A stretch of 64,000 nucleotides of DNA from Enterobacter mori (lineage in GTDB: Bacteria > Pseudomonadota > Gammaproteobacteria > Enterobacterales > Enterobacteriaceae). Positions 39,633-49,630 of this stretch are shown piece after piece; the stretch's first letter is position 1; every line of letters starts with the position of its first letter. The position numbers were made by a program, and so were the translations under genes. The DNA lies in contig NZ_CP104285.1 of assembly GCF_025244905.1 (NCBI RefSeq), positions 2,852,001-2,916,000 of the forward strand, read 5' to 3'. Below the pieces are notes generated by a model. That model saw nothing but the letters and a program-made list of their open reading frames with translations. It ran no database searches and had not been told where the DNA came from.

Positions 39633-40523
39633 TCACATATTAAACAGATTCATCTTCTGCATATTTTTATAGACGTACATCGAGGCGTTAAACGCCAGCT
39701 CGGACATTTGCGACTCCGACACCAGCGACACCAGCATGCTGGTGTCGGCGCCGATGGCATCCTGTACTTTGACAATGGTGTCGTTAATCAACACGTCGCC
39801 AGTGAGATCCAGAGCGTCAAGCTGCTGCATGTTGGTGCCGAGCTCGGCCTGGGCTTTCCCAAGGCGGTCGATACCCGCGTCGATGCCTTGACTGGCGGCG
39901 GTGAGGGCAGCGTCAAAGCCCGCCGACCCCGATCCCGCTATCAAGGCCGCGACGGCATCATTCAATACCATAAAAATATCATCAAAAATTTCATCGCCGA
40001 GGTGGCCCGTTTGCATTTCCGTTCCATCGGCAACGGTCTGTTTACGCGCTTCATTACCTCCGCGATAATTGCCGACTTCATCAAAAGCGGGCGTATCGGT
40101 TTTAAATCCGGAGAAAATATAGCGACCGCTGCTGTCGCGGCTGTTTGCTAAATCCAGCAGATTTTCGCGGATCCCTTTTATCTCTTCGCCCAGTGCCCGG
40201 AGATCTTCATCGGAATAAGCGCCATTTCCGGCCGCCACTATTTTTTCCTTCAGGGTGGTGGTCATCAAATTACCCACCCCGTTCAGAATATGGTCCTGAA
40301 ACTCCAGCGCGCCGCGCGCGCGGGAGCGCACGCTGCTGTACATCTCCAGCTTTGCCAGCGCGTCCTGATGTTTTACCGCATCGGTCGCGGCGGTTGGGTC
40401 GTCCGAGGCTTTGAGCAGCGTTTTACCCGCAGACATCCGCAGATAAGCCTCATTACTTTGGCTCATGCGTTTTGTCATCGCTTCCGAACTTTGCTTGTAC
40501 ATATAAAGCGTACTTAATCGCAT
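39633..40523 (-). CDS. flgL: Hook-filament junction protein FlgL (second system)
   Basis: Second junction protein (HAP3) between hook and filament, 296 residues. The N-terminal D0/D1 helix begins MRLSTLYMYKQ, and SGRYIFSGFKTDTPAF and NMQQLDALD are family regions. ATG at 40523 follows AAGGA with 7-base spacing; a tandem ATG at 40526 is the alternative. It starts 10 bases after flgK ends. It is exported by the type III gate, so no signal peptide is expected. Confidence 0.93.
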   Translation of the reverse strand: MRLSTLYMYKQSSEAMTKRMSQSNEAYLRMSAGKTLLKASDDPTAATDAVKHQDALAKLEMYSSVRSRARGALEFQDHILNGVGNLMTTTLKEKIVAAGNGAYSDEDLRALGEEIKGIRENLLDLANSRDSSGRYIFSGFKTDTPAFDEVGNYRGGNEARKQTVADGTEMQTGHLGDEIFDDIFMVLNDAVAALIAGSGSAGFDAALTAASQGIDAGIDRLGKAQAELGTNMQQLDALDLTGDVLINDTIVKVQDAIGADTSMLVSLVSESQMSELAFNASMYVYKNMQKMNLFNM

Positions 40524-40533
40524 CATCTTTTCC

Positions 40534-42174
40534 TTATCGGATGGCCAGCAGGGCATCAAACATGGCGGTCGCCGTTTTCAGCAGCTGCGCGCTGCCGTTG
40601 TAGTACTGGCGGAACATATCCAGGTTGATATATTCCTCGTCCATGTTGACCCCGGATAACTCCTGTTTGGTGTCATATTTGGTGCGTAAATCGCCTTCGG
40701 CACTGGTGGCATAGGATTTCACCTCGCGGGCGCTTTCACCGATTTTGCCTGCCAGGCTGGCATAGGCTTCACTGAGCGTGTTATTGCCAATTAATGCTTC
40801 ATTCTGGATTTCCAGCATCTTTTCGAGGTTTTTGTTATTCCCCTCTCCGCCCGTCGGGTCGGCAGCCGCAAAGTCCTGCGCGCTGGCGAGCTTACGGCTG
40901 ATGCCTTCGGCTGCGCCCGCCATCGGGTTAAGCGAGAATTTATCCCCCGCAACGGCGGAGGAAGGGTCCGGAAGGGTAATTTCGATACCATCGAACTTTA
41001 ACGCTCCTGGTAGTGCAGCGGGATCGAGAGGTACGGTACGACCATCGGCCCCTTTCACCACCCAGTTTGCGCCATCAAAGCTGATGTCATAGTTCTCCGA
41101 CTTCACCTCTTTGAAATTGGTCACCGCGATCTGATCAAGCGCGTCGCTGCCCCCGTTTTTGGCGTTCGCGATAGCGTGGATATCCGGCAGAGAGAAGAGA
41201 TCGCCACCAGGATCACCCCCAGGCGTAAGCCCTTCGCCGTGCTGCTCGTTCATCCGGTGCGCCATCATAAAGGCGATCTGATCCAGATCCTGACGCGCGA
41301 CGGTGAGATCCTCGTTGCGGAATTTGAACAGCCCGCCCAGACGCCCTTTGGTGATGGCGTTTTCATCCAGCGGCGACGCTTTGCCGTTCGCATCCACGTA
41401 CGACACAATCATCTTGTTGGGATCGGCATCCGACGGAGAGGTTTCCAGCTTGTAGGCCGTGCCGCCAGAAACCAGCGGACGCCCATCGGGTAGCGTGACG
41501 CTCACCCGACCTGAAATCTGATCCTCGGTGACGGTAATCCCCAGCTGTTCACTCAGCCCTTCCAGCAGCGCATCGCGCTGGTCGAGCAGATCGGCAGGCG
41601 GCGCGCCGTTCCCCTGATGACGCTCCAGCTGCTTGTTCAGCTCTGCCAGCTGTTCGGTATAGCTGTTGATCTCTTTGGCGCTGCGCTCAATCTGGGTATT
41701 GGTGCTCTTTTCAAGCCCGGACAGTCGTTTGGCGCTGGCGTTATAGCGGTTGGCCAGCACGTCAAGGGAGGTAAACACCGCCGCACGCGCCGGGCCATCC
41801 GCCGGGTCGCCGCTCAGCGTCGCCATATCCTTAAACAGCTTGCCCAGCGAAACGGAGACGTTATCCGATTCATCCGCGAGCATGTTATCGATATCCGCCA
41901 GCTGCTCCATGCGTCCGGTGAAGGAGGCGTAGCCGGAGAGCGAGTCACGCAGCTGGTTGTTGGCGAAGGCATCATAGGCACGCTCTACGCCGCTGGCGCG
42001 GGCGCCATAGCCGTAAAATCCCTGCGCGGTCGACATGCCGCCAAGCTCACCGATAATCAGGCTGCGGCGGCTATAGTTGCCGGACATGCCGTTGGTCAGG
42101 TTATCACCGGTCACCCGGATCGCGGCCTGCGCCACGCTGATGCCGTTTCTGGCTAAATTAAATAGGTTATTCAT
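40534..42174 (-). CDS. flgK: Hook-filament junction protein FlgK (second system)
   Basis: First junction protein (HAP1), 546 residues (E. coli 547). The N-terminus NNLFNLARNGISVAQAAI and C-terminus with SGVNMDEEYINLDMFRQYY are the conserved export/polymerisation ends. The central region is variable. A sigma-28-like promoter and a GC-rich leader hairpin (42200-42221) lie upstream. Confidence 0.95.
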   Translation of the reverse strand: MNNLFNLARNGISVAQAAIRVTGDNLTNGMSGNYSRRSLIIGELGGMSTAQGFYGYGARASGVERAYDAFANNQLRDSLSGYASFTGRMEQLADIDNMLADESDNVSVSLGKLFKDMATLSGDPADGPARAAVFTSLDVLANRYNASAKRLSGLEKSTNTQIERSAKEINSYTEQLAELNKQLERHQGNGAPPADLLDQRDALLEGLSEQLGITVTEDQISGRVSVTLPDGRPLVSGGTAYKLETSPSDADPNKMIVSYVDANGKASPLDENAITKGRLGGLFKFRNEDLTVARQDLDQIAFMMAHRMNEQHGEGLTPGGDPGGDLFSLPDIHAIANAKNGGSDALDQIAVTNFKEVKSENYDISFDGANWVVKGADGRTVPLDPAALPGALKFDGIEITLPDPSSAVAGDKFSLNPMAGAAEGISRKLASAQDFAAADPTGGEGNNKNLEKMLEIQNEALIGNNTLSEAYASLAGKIGESAREVKSYATSAEGDLRTKYDTKQELSGVNMDEEYINLDMFRQYYNGSAQLLKTATAMFDALLAIR

Positions 42175-42245
42175 ACGTTCTGGATATTCCCTGATTGCGG
42201 GCCCGGGTTCGCATCCGGGCCAGAAAGTTCATGGCTCTTTTTATT

Positions 42246-42272
42246 TCATCGGTGATTCAAAAATTCTCTAAA
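42246..42272 (-). promoter_or_regulatory. Sigma-28-type promoter for flgKL
   Basis: Minus strand TTTA (42272-42269), N15, ACCGATGA (42253-42246), between the flgJ stop and flgK start. It is identical in both boxes to the flgM promoter. Confidence 0.7.
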
Positions 42273-42281
42273 ACATCTTTG

Positions 42282-43202
42282 TCAGAAAATAGTGTCGATA
42301 TCGTTTTTATAGGCATTCACGCCCTGCTGAATATCGCCTTTTACCTTCTGAATAATGGTGATGAGCTTTTTCGCGTAGGCCGGGTCGGTCGCGTAGCCGC
42401 CCGCCTGCAGCGCTTTCGCCCCCTGCTCTGCTGAATCTGACTGCACCACGCCGCGATAGCGCGGGTTTTTGGTCAGCAGCTTCGCGTAGTCCGAGAGCGC
42501 ATGTTCATAGGAGTCGTAGACGCGGAACGCGGCTTTCACCTTCTGCTTCACACCGTTGATATATTCAGTGGTGGTGATTTCGGTAGTTTTGCCGCGCCAG
42601 TCGCCCGTGGCCTTAATGCCGAACAGGTTGTGGCTCGGGCTGCCGTCAGCGGCGGGGATTTCCCGTTTCCCCCAGCCGGACTCCAGCGCCGCCTGCGCCA
42701 GAATCAGATGGGGATGCAGCCCGCTCTGCTGTGCAGCCGCCTGGGCCGGGCGCAGCAGACGGGATATAAACGGATGCGCCCCTTCGACCGGTTTGGCAAA
42801 TGACACCGGCGCAGGCAGACGCAGCGGGCCGGTGGCGGGCGCAGACGACAGACCTGGGCGTAAAACATCGCGCCCCGACGGGGCGACTACCGGGGCATCG
42901 CTTTCGCCCCCCAGCTGGCGAACGATAAGATCGGCAAAGCCGAGCTGACCACTCCCGGCAATGTTTTGCGCAACCTGCTGATCGTGCATGGCGGTGTACA
43001 TCTCTGAAGACTGGCTGCTCAGCAAATCGTCCTTAAAGGTGGCATCACGCATGCTCTTCATCATCATCTGCACGAAAATACCCTCCATCTGCTTCGCCGC
43101 CGCCTTCAGCGTGCCGGGCGTCTGCCGCCCGGCCTCCCGTTTCAGCGTGTCCAGCGAGCGGACGTCAAAGGCGGGTTGATCGAACTTGTCGAAGGCGTTC
43201 AT
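42282..43202 (-). CDS. flgJ: Rod cap and peptidoglycan hydrolase FlgJ (second system)
   Basis: Bifunctional 306-residue protein. The N-terminal rod-cap domain contains AAAKQMEGIFVQMMMKSMRDA; a linker of about 100-150 precedes the C-terminal glucosaminidase domain with catalytic Glu174 in AQAALESGWGKRE and NLFGIKATGDW. It bores the peptidoglycan layer during rod growth. It shares one base with the flgI stop (TGATG). Confidence 0.95.
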   Translation of the reverse strand: MNAFDKFDQPAFDVRSLDTLKREAGRQTPGTLKAAAKQMEGIFVQMMMKSMRDATFKDDLLSSQSSEMYTAMHDQQVAQNIAGSGQLGFADLIVRQLGGESDAPVVAPSGRDVLRPGLSSAPATGPLRLPAPVSFAKPVEGAHPFISRLLRPAQAAAQQSGLHPHLILAQAALESGWGKREIPAADGSPSHNLFGIKATGDWRGKTTEITTTEYINGVKQKVKAAFRVYDSYEHALSDYAKLLTKNPRYRGVVQSDSAEQGAKALQAGGYATDPAYAKKLITIIQKVKGDIQQGVNAYKNDIDTIF

Positions 43203-44329
43203 CAGTTCACCTCCAGCTTCGCCCGCAGACAGCCGGCGTTTTTCATCGCCTGCAGAACCGACATCAGCTCGTTCGGCGTCGCGCCCAGGCTGTTCAGGGC
43301 GCGGATCACCGCGTTCAGTTCGGTACTGCTGCGCACGTGCTGCAGCGAGCCGCCGCTGTCCCGTACCGAGATATCCGTCTGCGGCACCACCACCGTCTCC
43401 CCGCCGCCAAACGGCGTATCCGGCTGGCTGATGATGTTGTTCTGCATCACTTCAACCGTCAGGGAGCCGTGCGCCACCGCACAGGAATCGAGCGACACGT
43501 GGCGGTTCATCACCACCGATCCGGTGCGCGAATTCACAATCACCTTCGCGTCCTGCACGTTCACCTTCACGGGGATGTCCTGAATGTTGGCGAGGAAACG
43601 CACGCGGGACGGGCCGTCCGGCGGCGCGAACAGACGCACGGTGCGGGCATCTTCCGGCAGCGCCGCCCCGCCGCTGTAGCGCTGGTTGATAGCGTCGCTG
43701 ATCTGCTGCGCCAGCGAGAAATCGGTCTCGTTCAACTGCAAACGCACGATGTTCTGGGTCGCGAAATCGTTCGGCACTTCACGCTCGACGGTTGCCCCGC
43801 CGCTGATGCGCCCGCCGTTAAGCTGGTTCACCTGCACGCGGCTGCCGCCCGCCTGCGCGCCTGCGCCGGAGATCAAAATATTGCCCTGGGCGATGGCGTA
43901 GATCTGGTTATCCGCCCCTTTAAGCGGGGTCATCAGCAGCGTACCGCCGCGCAGGCTTTTGGCGTTACCGACCGACGAGACCACAATGTCCAGCTTGTCG
44001 CCGGGACGCGCAAAGGGGGGCAGCTCGGCGGTCACCATCACCGCCGCAATGTTTTTCAGCTGCATATTGGTGCCTGCGGGTACGGTGATCCCCAGCTGGG
44101 AGAGCATGTTATTCAGGCTCTGGCCGGTAAACGGCGCCTGCATGGTCTGGTCGCCTGTACCGTCAAGGCCGACAATCAGGCCATAGCCCATCACGGAGTT
44201 AGAACGCACGCCCTGCACCGTCGCCAGGTCGCGAATACGTTCCGCGTGTCCCACTTTGGGTAGCGCCAGCGTCATGCCATACAGCAGGATGCTGAGAAAA
44301 AACAGGATAGATTCTTTTTTCATGGTCAT
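43202..44329 (-). CDS. flgI: Flagellar P-ring protein FlgI (second system)
   Basis: Periplasmic P-ring subunit that forms the bushing in peptidoglycan, 375 residues. The signal peptide ends HAERIRDL (about residue 29). [21 protein letters not shown] and a terminal GCLRAKLEV are typical, with two cysteines positioned for the family disulfide. It starts 1 base after the flgH stop. Confidence 0.96.
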   Translation of the reverse strand: MTMKKESILFFLSILLYGMTLALPKVGHAERIRDLATVQGVRSNSVMGYGLIVGLDGTGDQTMQAPFTGQSLNNMLSQLGITVPAGTNMQLKNIAAVMVTAELPPFARPGDKLDIVVSSVGNAKSLRGGTLLMTPLKGADNQIYAIAQGNILISGAGAQAGGSRVQVNQLNGGRISGGATVEREVPNDFATQNIVRLQLNETDFSLAQQISDAINQRYSGGAALPEDARTVRLFAPPDGPSRVRFLANIQDIPVKVNVQDAKVIVNSRTGSVVMNRHVSLDSCAVAHGSLTVEVMQNNIISQPDTPFGGGETVVVPQTDISVRDSGGSLQHVRSSTELNAVIRALNSLGATPNELMSVLQAMKNAGCLRAKLEVN

Positions 44330-44330
44330 A

Positions 44331-45032
44331 TCAGAAAGGAGAAAGGTTCAGGAACAGGCGTTGCAGCCAGCCCATGTTCTGCGCTTCGTTGATGTAGCCG
44401 TTGCCGACGTACTCAATGCGCGCGTCCGCCACCTGGGTGGAGGGCACGGTATTGCTGCCGCTAATGGTGCGCGGGTTCACCACCCCGGAGAAGCGGATGA
44501 ATTCGGTGCCCTGGTTGATGGCGATCTGCTTCTCGCCCACCACGCCGAGGTTGCCGTTGGGCAGCAGTTCTTTCACGGTCACGGTGATGGTGCCGGTAAA
44601 CGTGTTACGCGCCGCCGCGCCGCCTTTGCCTGCGAAGTCATTCGTGCCCTGGGCTTTGAAATCCGCCTTCCCGTCACCCAGCCAGCTACCGGCCCCCGTC
44701 GGCACGGCAAGCAATTCCATCCCGGCCGATCCATTACGGTTGGCACTGGCGGAGGAACTTTTGCTGGCGCTCACGTTCTCCTGCAGCAGGATGGTCAGCG
44801 TATCGCCCACGTTACGCGGGCGGCGGTCTTCGAACATCGGCTGGTAGCCGTAGTTCATCCCCTGCCCTGCCTGAAACAGTGAGCCGCCGGTCGCTGCCGG
44901 TGCCATCGGTAATGGTGTTGCCGTTGTCGGGCCTTCAACAAGGGGCTTTTGCATAATGTGCGCGCAGCCGCTAAGCAGCAGCGCGCTGGCCAGCAGCGCG
45001 GCTGCCGGAATGTGCATAGACAATATTTTCAT
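44331..45032 (-). CDS. flgH: Flagellar L-ring lipoprotein FlgH (second system)
   Basis: Outer-membrane lipoprotein forming the L-ring, 233 residues. The lipobox LLSGC places acylation at Cys23. The mature part has [20 protein letters not shown] and [14 protein letters not shown]. An alternative start at residue 6 would still leave a signal peptide. flgG lies 49 bases upstream. Confidence 0.95.
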   Translation of the reverse strand: MKILSMHIPAAALLASALLLSGCAHIMQKPLVEGPTTATPLPMAPAATGGSLFQAGQGMNYGYQPMFEDRRPRNVGDTLTILLQENVSASKSSSASANRNGSAGMELLAVPTGAGSWLGDGKADFKAQGTNDFAGKGGAAARNTFTGTITVTVKELLPNGNLGVVGEKQIAINQGTEFIRFSGVVNPRTISGSNTVPSTQVADARIEYVGNGYINEAQNMGWLQRLFLNLSPF

Positions 45033-45081
45033 TTCAGTGTCGATAAAAAGTCTGGCCGCGCGAGCGGCCAGAGAGAGGACA

Positions 45082-45864
45082 TTACAGCTGGGAAAGGCGC
45101 TGCAGCATCTGGTCGGATGCCGAGACCGCTTTGCTGTTGATTTCGTAGGCGCGCTGCACCTGAATCATGGTCACCAGCTCTTCCGCCACGTTGACGTTGG
45201 AGATCTCCACGTAGCTCTGCTTCAGCGTGCCCGCGCTCTCCATGCCGGGGTTCAGCTCGTTCGGCGCGCCGGAAGACTGGGTCTCTTTGTAGAGATTGCC
45301 GCCGATGCTTTCGAGCCCCGCGTTATTGACGAAGGTGGTCAGCGTCAGCTGGCCAATCTGCTGCTCTTCCGCCTGACCGGGCACCTTCACGCTGACGATA
45401 CCGTCGCTGCCGATATTCAGTTTGGTGGCATCCTGCGGTATCACGATGCCCGGCTGAATCGGATAGCCTTCGGCATTCACCAGCTGGCCGTCCGGGCTTT
45501 TGCCAAAGTGGCCGTCGCGGGTGTAGGCGGTGCTGCCGTCCGGCATCTGCACCTGGAAAAAACCTTCACCTTCGATGGCGACATCATACTCATCCCCGGT
45601 TGGGTTTATGTTCCCCTGGGTGTGAATACGCTGGGTGGAAACCGGACGCACGCCGGTGCCCAACTGCAGGCCGCTCGGCAGGGTGTTCTGCTCGGTCGAC
45701 TGCGCGCCAGGCTGGCGCATGTTCTGATAGAGCAGATCCTGAAACACGGCGCGCTGACGCTTAAAGCCGTTCGTGTTGACGTTCGCCAGATTGTTGGAAA
45801 TGACGTCCATATTGAGCTGCTGTGCTTCCAGCCCGGTTTTTGCGATCCATAAAGAACGAATCAT
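45082..45864 (-). CDS. flgG: Distal rod protein FlgG (second system)
   Basis: Distal rod subunit, 260 residues, the E. coli length. The conserved N-terminal [20 protein letters not shown] with the [11 protein letters not shown] rod/hook signature and the C-terminal [18 protein letters not shown] helix ([18 protein letters not shown]) are present. It is among the most conserved of the second set. Confidence 0.97.
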   Translation of the reverse strand: MIRSLWIAKTGLEAQQLNMDVISNNLANVNTNGFKRQRAVFQDLLYQNMRQPGAQSTEQNTLPSGLQLGTGVRPVSTQRIHTQGNINPTGDEYDVAIEGEGFFQVQMPDGSTAYTRDGHFGKSPDGQLVNAEGYPIQPGIVIPQDATKLNIGSDGIVSVKVPGQAEEQQIGQLTLTTFVNNAGLESIGGNLYKETQSSGAPNELNPGMESAGTLKQSYVEISNVNVAEELVTMIQVQRAYEINSKAVSASDQMLQRLSQL

Positions 45865-45885
45865 ATTGTGGCTCCTTGCGCGAAT

Positions 45886-46623
45886 TTAGCTCACGCTTAA
45901 TAGCTGATTGGCCTTCTGGGCGTTCTCGTCGGCGGTGCGGATCACCTTCATGTTCATGTCGAAGCCGCGTGAGTTGGCGATCATCGCCGTCATGGCCTGC
46001 ACCGGGCTGACGTTGCTGCCCTCGATGGCCTCCGGCGTCAGGCGCAGGGTTTCATCCTGTGCCAGCATCTCGCCGCCCGCCGCGCGGAACAGCCCGTCGT
46101 CGCCGTGAACCATGCTGTTCATGTCGGCGTTAACCAGCTTCAGTCGGCCAACGGGCACCAGCATCGTCGGGTCGTCGCCCATACCGAGCGCCGACACGGT
46201 GCCGTCGCTGCCGATGGTGACGTGAGACTGCGGCGGCACTTCCAGCGGCCCGCCGTCGCCCATCAGCGGACGGCCGTTGACGCTCAGCGCCCCGTCCTGA
46301 TCCACTTCGATGGCGCCGTTGCGGGTATAGCCTTCGCTGCCGTCGTCCAGCGCCACCGCCAGCCAGCCGTCCTGCGGCAAGGCCACGTCCAGGCTGCGCC
46401 CGGTGTGGGTAATCGGCCCCATGGTGGTGTCATGAAACGGTGTCGACTCTGCCACCAGCGCGCGGGTGCGCAGGGTTTCCCCTTCAATGGGCACCGAGCG
46501 GAAGGCCGCCAGCTGGGCCCGAAAGCCTGCGGTAGAGCTGTTCGCCAGATTGTTAGAGGTGACCGCCTGGCGGTTGAGCGCCGCGTTGGCGGCACTCATG
46601 GCGGTATAAATAGCGCGATCCAT
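45886..46623 (-). CDS. flgF: Proximal rod protein FlgF (second system)
   Basis: Rod subunit of 245 residues starting MDRAIYTAMSAANAALNRQ; a tandem ATG one codon earlier is the alternative. The SNNLANSSTAGFRAQ motif and C-terminal FDMNMKVIRTADENAQKA identify it. It lies between flgE and flgG as in E. coli. Confidence 0.95.
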   Translation of the reverse strand: MDRAIYTAMSAANAALNRQAVTSNNLANSSTAGFRAQLAAFRSVPIEGETLRTRALVAESTPFHDTTMGPITHTGRSLDVALPQDGWLAVALDDGSEGYTRNGAIEVDQDGALSVNGRPLMGDGGPLEVPPQSHVTIGSDGTVSALGMGDDPTMLVPVGRLKLVNADMNSMVHGDDGLFRAAGGEMLAQDETLRLTPEAIEGSNVSPVQAMTAMIANSRGFDMNMKVIRTADENAQKANQLLSVS

Positions 46624-46632
46624 CATTCAGCC

Positions 46633-47817
46633 TTAACGCAGGTTAACCAGCGTCTGCAGGACTTCAGACTGGGTTTTGATGGTTTGCGAGTTGGACTGGT
46701 AGTTTCGCTGGTAGACGATCATGTTGACCATTTCGTTGCCCAGCTCCACGTTGGAGGACTCCAGCATGCCGCCGGTGACTTTCCCGAAACTGCCGGTGCC
46801 CGAGGTCCCCAGGAATGGCTGGCCGGATTGCACGGTTTCCGCCCACAGGTTGTTGCCCTGCTGTTCCAGGCCGCCCGCGTTGGCAAAGTCTGCCAGCACC
46901 ACCTGCGCCACGGTCTGACGCTTGCCGTTGCTGTAGATGGCAATCACTTCGCCCGTGTCGCTGACCTGATAGCTGTTAAATTTACCCGGTGCTTGACCGT
47001 CAATCTCGCCGAGCATCACCTGGGTATCGCTGGCGTACTGCGTGAGTTTGCTCAGATCCATGGTTAGAGACAGGTCGTTACCGCCACCGACCCCATCACG
47101 ATTAATGACCAGGTTCTGCGCGCCAGTAAGTTTGCCGTCAACGAATTTAAGATCGTGAGTTGCAAACCCATCTGCCGCTTTTGAATCCTCGGAATATGCC
47201 TTCCATTCACCGTCTCCCGTATGGACAAAATAGACTTTGATGGTGTGCTTATTGCCCAGGTTATCGGTTGCTTCAACTTCACTGACGTGGTTGTAGGTGT
47301 CAGGATCGTCTGCGGCAAAATCCTCGGTAATGGTTTTATCATCTGACTTCAGGTTGCCGGTCAGAGAGCCTTTGGTTGACGCCGCTGGCGGCATATCGTC
47401 GGTCGGGATGCGAATAGGTCCTACCTGGGCACCTGGGTTGATCACCCCATCCGTCGCCTGATAGCCGGTCAAAAACAGCTTGTTGGTTTTGTTGACGATA
47501 AAGCCGTTTTCATCCTGCTCAAACTGGCCGTTGCGTCCGTAGAAAACGCTGCCCGCCTGGTCGACCATGCGGAAAAAGCCACGACCTGAAATCCCCATAT
47601 CCAGCGCGGAGGTGCCGTTCATCAGCGGGCCGTCGCCCATATCCTGGTTGACGCCCGCCACCTGCACACCCATCCCGGTCGAACCGGCAAAAATATCGGC
47701 GAAGGAGACGGAGCCTGCTTTAAACCCGACCGTCTGGGAGTTGGCGATGTTGTTACCCACCACGTCCAGCGCTTTTGCCGCGGCACTCAGGCCGCTAAGA
47801 CCTTGTGAAAAACCCAT
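46633..47817 (-). CDS. flgE: Flagellar hook protein FlgE (second system)
   Basis: Hook subunit, 394 residues (E. coli 402). The N-terminus GFSQGLSGLSAAAKALDVVG with NNIANSQTVGFK and the C-terminus VYQRNYQSNSQTIKTQSEVL are conserved. The middle (about 135-240) is more divergent and AT-richer, forming the surface-exposed D2 region. Confidence 0.96.
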   Translation of the reverse strand: MGFSQGLSGLSAAAKALDVVGNNIANSQTVGFKAGSVSFADIFAGSTGMGVQVAGVNQDMGDGPLMNGTSALDMGISGRGFFRMVDQAGSVFYGRNGQFEQDENGFIVNKTNKLFLTGYQATDGVINPGAQVGPIRIPTDDMPPAASTKGSLTGNLKSDDKTITEDFAADDPDTYNHVSEVEATDNLGNKHTIKVYFVHTGDGEWKAYSEDSKAADGFATHDLKFVDGKLTGAQNLVINRDGVGGGNDLSLTMDLSKLTQYASDTQVMLGEIDGQAPGKFNSYQVSDTGEVIAIYSNGKRQTVAQVVLADFANAGGLEQQGNNLWAETVQSGQPFLGTSGTGSFGKVTGGMLESSNVELGNEMVNMIVYQRNYQSNSQTIKTQSEVLQTLVNLR

Positions 47818-47840
47818 AATTAATTTCCAGAAAGTAATGA

Positions 47841-48563
47841 CTATTTTTGAATGACAAAAACTTTGCCCATGCCAATCGGATCGTTATTCAGCAGATGCAG
47901 AATCGGTCCGCTCGGATCCATCGTGACGCCCTGAACCTGATCCTGAACCAGACCAAACACTTCCGGGTTTTCCCCCTCAGGATTGCTGGCCTCAAAGGAG
48001 AGGGTGTATTCCCTGTCGCGCGGCGGCCACGGCCCCGGCTCCGGCTCCGGCTTAAAGTTTTCCAGGTCCTCGAGGTTGTAGGTGTTCATGCCCTGCTTCA
48101 CGTTCTTCAGCTCTGCGGTGTACGCCTCGTTGCCGTCGTGCAAGGTGACGGTCACCGTTTCGGCATCGCCTCCTAATACAAAGTGGAAGTCGTCCGAGCC
48201 GCCAGGGCGCTCTGCACCCACCTGGTGGATACCAATGCCTTCTGGTTCGCCAAAGGAGACCTTCGCCTCCCCTTCAATCAGCACGCTACGCCCTACCCAC
48301 GAGGAGGCGCTCATGCTGCCGAGCTGGATCATCATCGCCTGCACGCCCGCCACGGAGCTGTTGAGCTTCTCCACGCCCGCCGCCATGTTGAACTGCGCCA
48401 GCTGCGAGGTGAGCTGGTTGTTATCCATCGGATTGGTGGGATCCTGGTTTTTCATCTGCGCCACCAGCAGGTTCATAAACTGGTTCGACAGATCCGCCGC
48501 GCTGTTGCCGGTGCCGGTGCCATCCGCACCGCCGTTATTGTTGTTAATCGAAGAGACCGCCAT
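47841..48563 (-). CDS. flgD: Hook cap protein FlgD (second system)
   Basis: Scaffold at the tip of the growing hook, 240 residues. The N-terminal LSNQFMNLLVAQMKNQDPTN motif with NNQLTSQLAQFN is diagnostic. In the Ig-like C-terminal half a Pro/Glu insertion (KPEPEPGPWPPRD, about residues 171-183) is not expected in E. coli FlgD. The Asn-rich N-terminus is slightly unusual. Confidence 0.95.
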   Translation of the reverse strand: MAVSSINNNNGGADGTGTGNSAADLSNQFMNLLVAQMKNQDPTNPMDNNQLTSQLAQFNMAAGVEKLNSSVAGVQAMMIQLGSMSASSWVGRSVLIEGEAKVSFGEPEGIGIHQVGAERPGGSDDFHFVLGGDAETVTVTLHDGNEAYTAELKNVKQGMNTYNLEDLENFKPEPEPGPWPPRDREYTLSFEASNPEGENPEVFGLVQDQVQGVTMDPSGPILHLLNNDPIGMGKVFVIQK

Positions 48564-48571
48564 ATGCGTCC

Positions 48572-48976
48572 TTACTGACCAAGCGTTAATGTTTTCAGCA
48601 TCAGGCTTTTGGCGGAATTCATCACTTCCACGTTGGCCTGGTAGCTGCGTGAGGCGGAAATGGTGTTCACCATCTCGTTCATGACGTTGACGTTTGGCAT
48701 CCGCACGTAGCCTTGTTCATCAGCCATCGGGTTGCCCGGTTCATAAACCAGGCGGTCCGGCGCGCTGCTCTCGACTACGTCGCTAACCTGCACGCCGCCG
48801 ATCTCCTGACCGGCAGACGCGTCAACGGAAAAGACCACCTGACGCGCGCGGTAGGGTTGGCCGTCCGGCCCCGCCACGCTGTCGGCGTTGGCCATATTGC
48901 TGGCGCTGACGTTTAGACGCCGGGACTGGGCCGCCATCGCCGAACCCGAAATATCAAATACGCTAAAAAGCGACAT
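48572..48976 (-). CDS. flgC: Proximal rod protein FlgC (second system)
   Basis: Rod subunit of 134 residues, same length as E. coli. It starts [20 protein letters not shown] and has the [12 protein letters not shown] rod signature; the C-terminus [20 protein letters not shown] is conserved. It lies 6 bases after flgB. Confidence 0.96.
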   Translation of the reverse strand: MSLFSVFDISGSAMAAQSRRLNVSASNMANADSVAGPDGQPYRARQVVFSVDASAGQEIGGVQVSDVVESSAPDRLVYEPGNPMADEQGYVRMPNVNVMNEMVNTISASRSYQANVEVMNSAKSLMLKTLTLGQ

Positions 48977-48982
48977 CGTTGA

Positions 48983-49393
48983 TTACCCCTGACTGAGCAC
49001 AGTCATCATTTTTTTAATATCCGCGCCAAGGAACGTCAGTCCCGACTGATATTTCACGGCGTTATCCGCGAAATTGACGCGCTCGCGATCCATATCCACG
49101 GTATTACCGTCGGCACTCGGCTGATCCGGTATGCGATACAGCACATTCGCATCGTCAAACGGCATCGCTTTACCTTCAATATGCTTCTGTGACGTTAATG
49201 CCAGGGATACGGGAGATTTCGCCATCGTGTTATTTTCCATGGCGGCTTTTAGCTGCTGAGTAAAATCAATATCGCGCGCCTTGTAGCCCGGCGTGTCGGC
49301 ATTCGCAATATTTGAAGCCAATATATCCTGGCGGCGCGACAGCAAACCTAACGCCTGCTGTTGAAAGCGAAAGGCGTCATCAAGTTTATTCAT
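48983..49393 (-). CDS. flgB: Proximal rod protein FlgB (second system)
   Basis: First rod subunit and first gene of the long flgBCDEFGHIJKL run, 136 residues. LDDAFRFQQQALGLLSRRQ and ILASNIANADTPGYKARDIDF are the family signature. It is divergent from flgA across a 237-base control region. Confidence 0.96.
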   Translation of the reverse strand: MNKLDDAFRFQQQALGLLSRRQDILASNIANADTPGYKARDIDFTQQLKAAMENNTMAKSPVSLALTSQKHIEGKAMPFDDANVLYRIPDQPSADGNTVDMDRERVNFADNAVKYQSGLTFLGADIKKMMTVLSQG

Positions 49394-49630
49394 GACAACA
49401 GCACTCCTGTCTTGCGTTAATTAAACTGCGATAGTGTAGTCAGCGCTGGTGAAATATCACACTGCGAAGACCCGACAGAAATAAGCCTATTTAGGGAAAT
49501 AGAAATAATCCTAATAACGTTAACGCGACGATAGATTTAATTACCTGCAAAAGCGTCATTATTTGAAGCAATAAAACCCAGGTGCCTGCGTATATAATTT
49601 AGCCATCACAGATATGATTAAGGCAATACG
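49394..49630. promoter_or_regulatory. flgA-flgB divergent control region
   Basis: 237 bases, AT-rich. GACAGAAATAAGCC (49474-49487) and the nearby GAAATAGAAATAA resemble the AAATAGC half-sites bound by FlhDC in E. coli, as expected for class 2 promoters in this position. Identification is by eye and weak. Confidence 0.45.
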
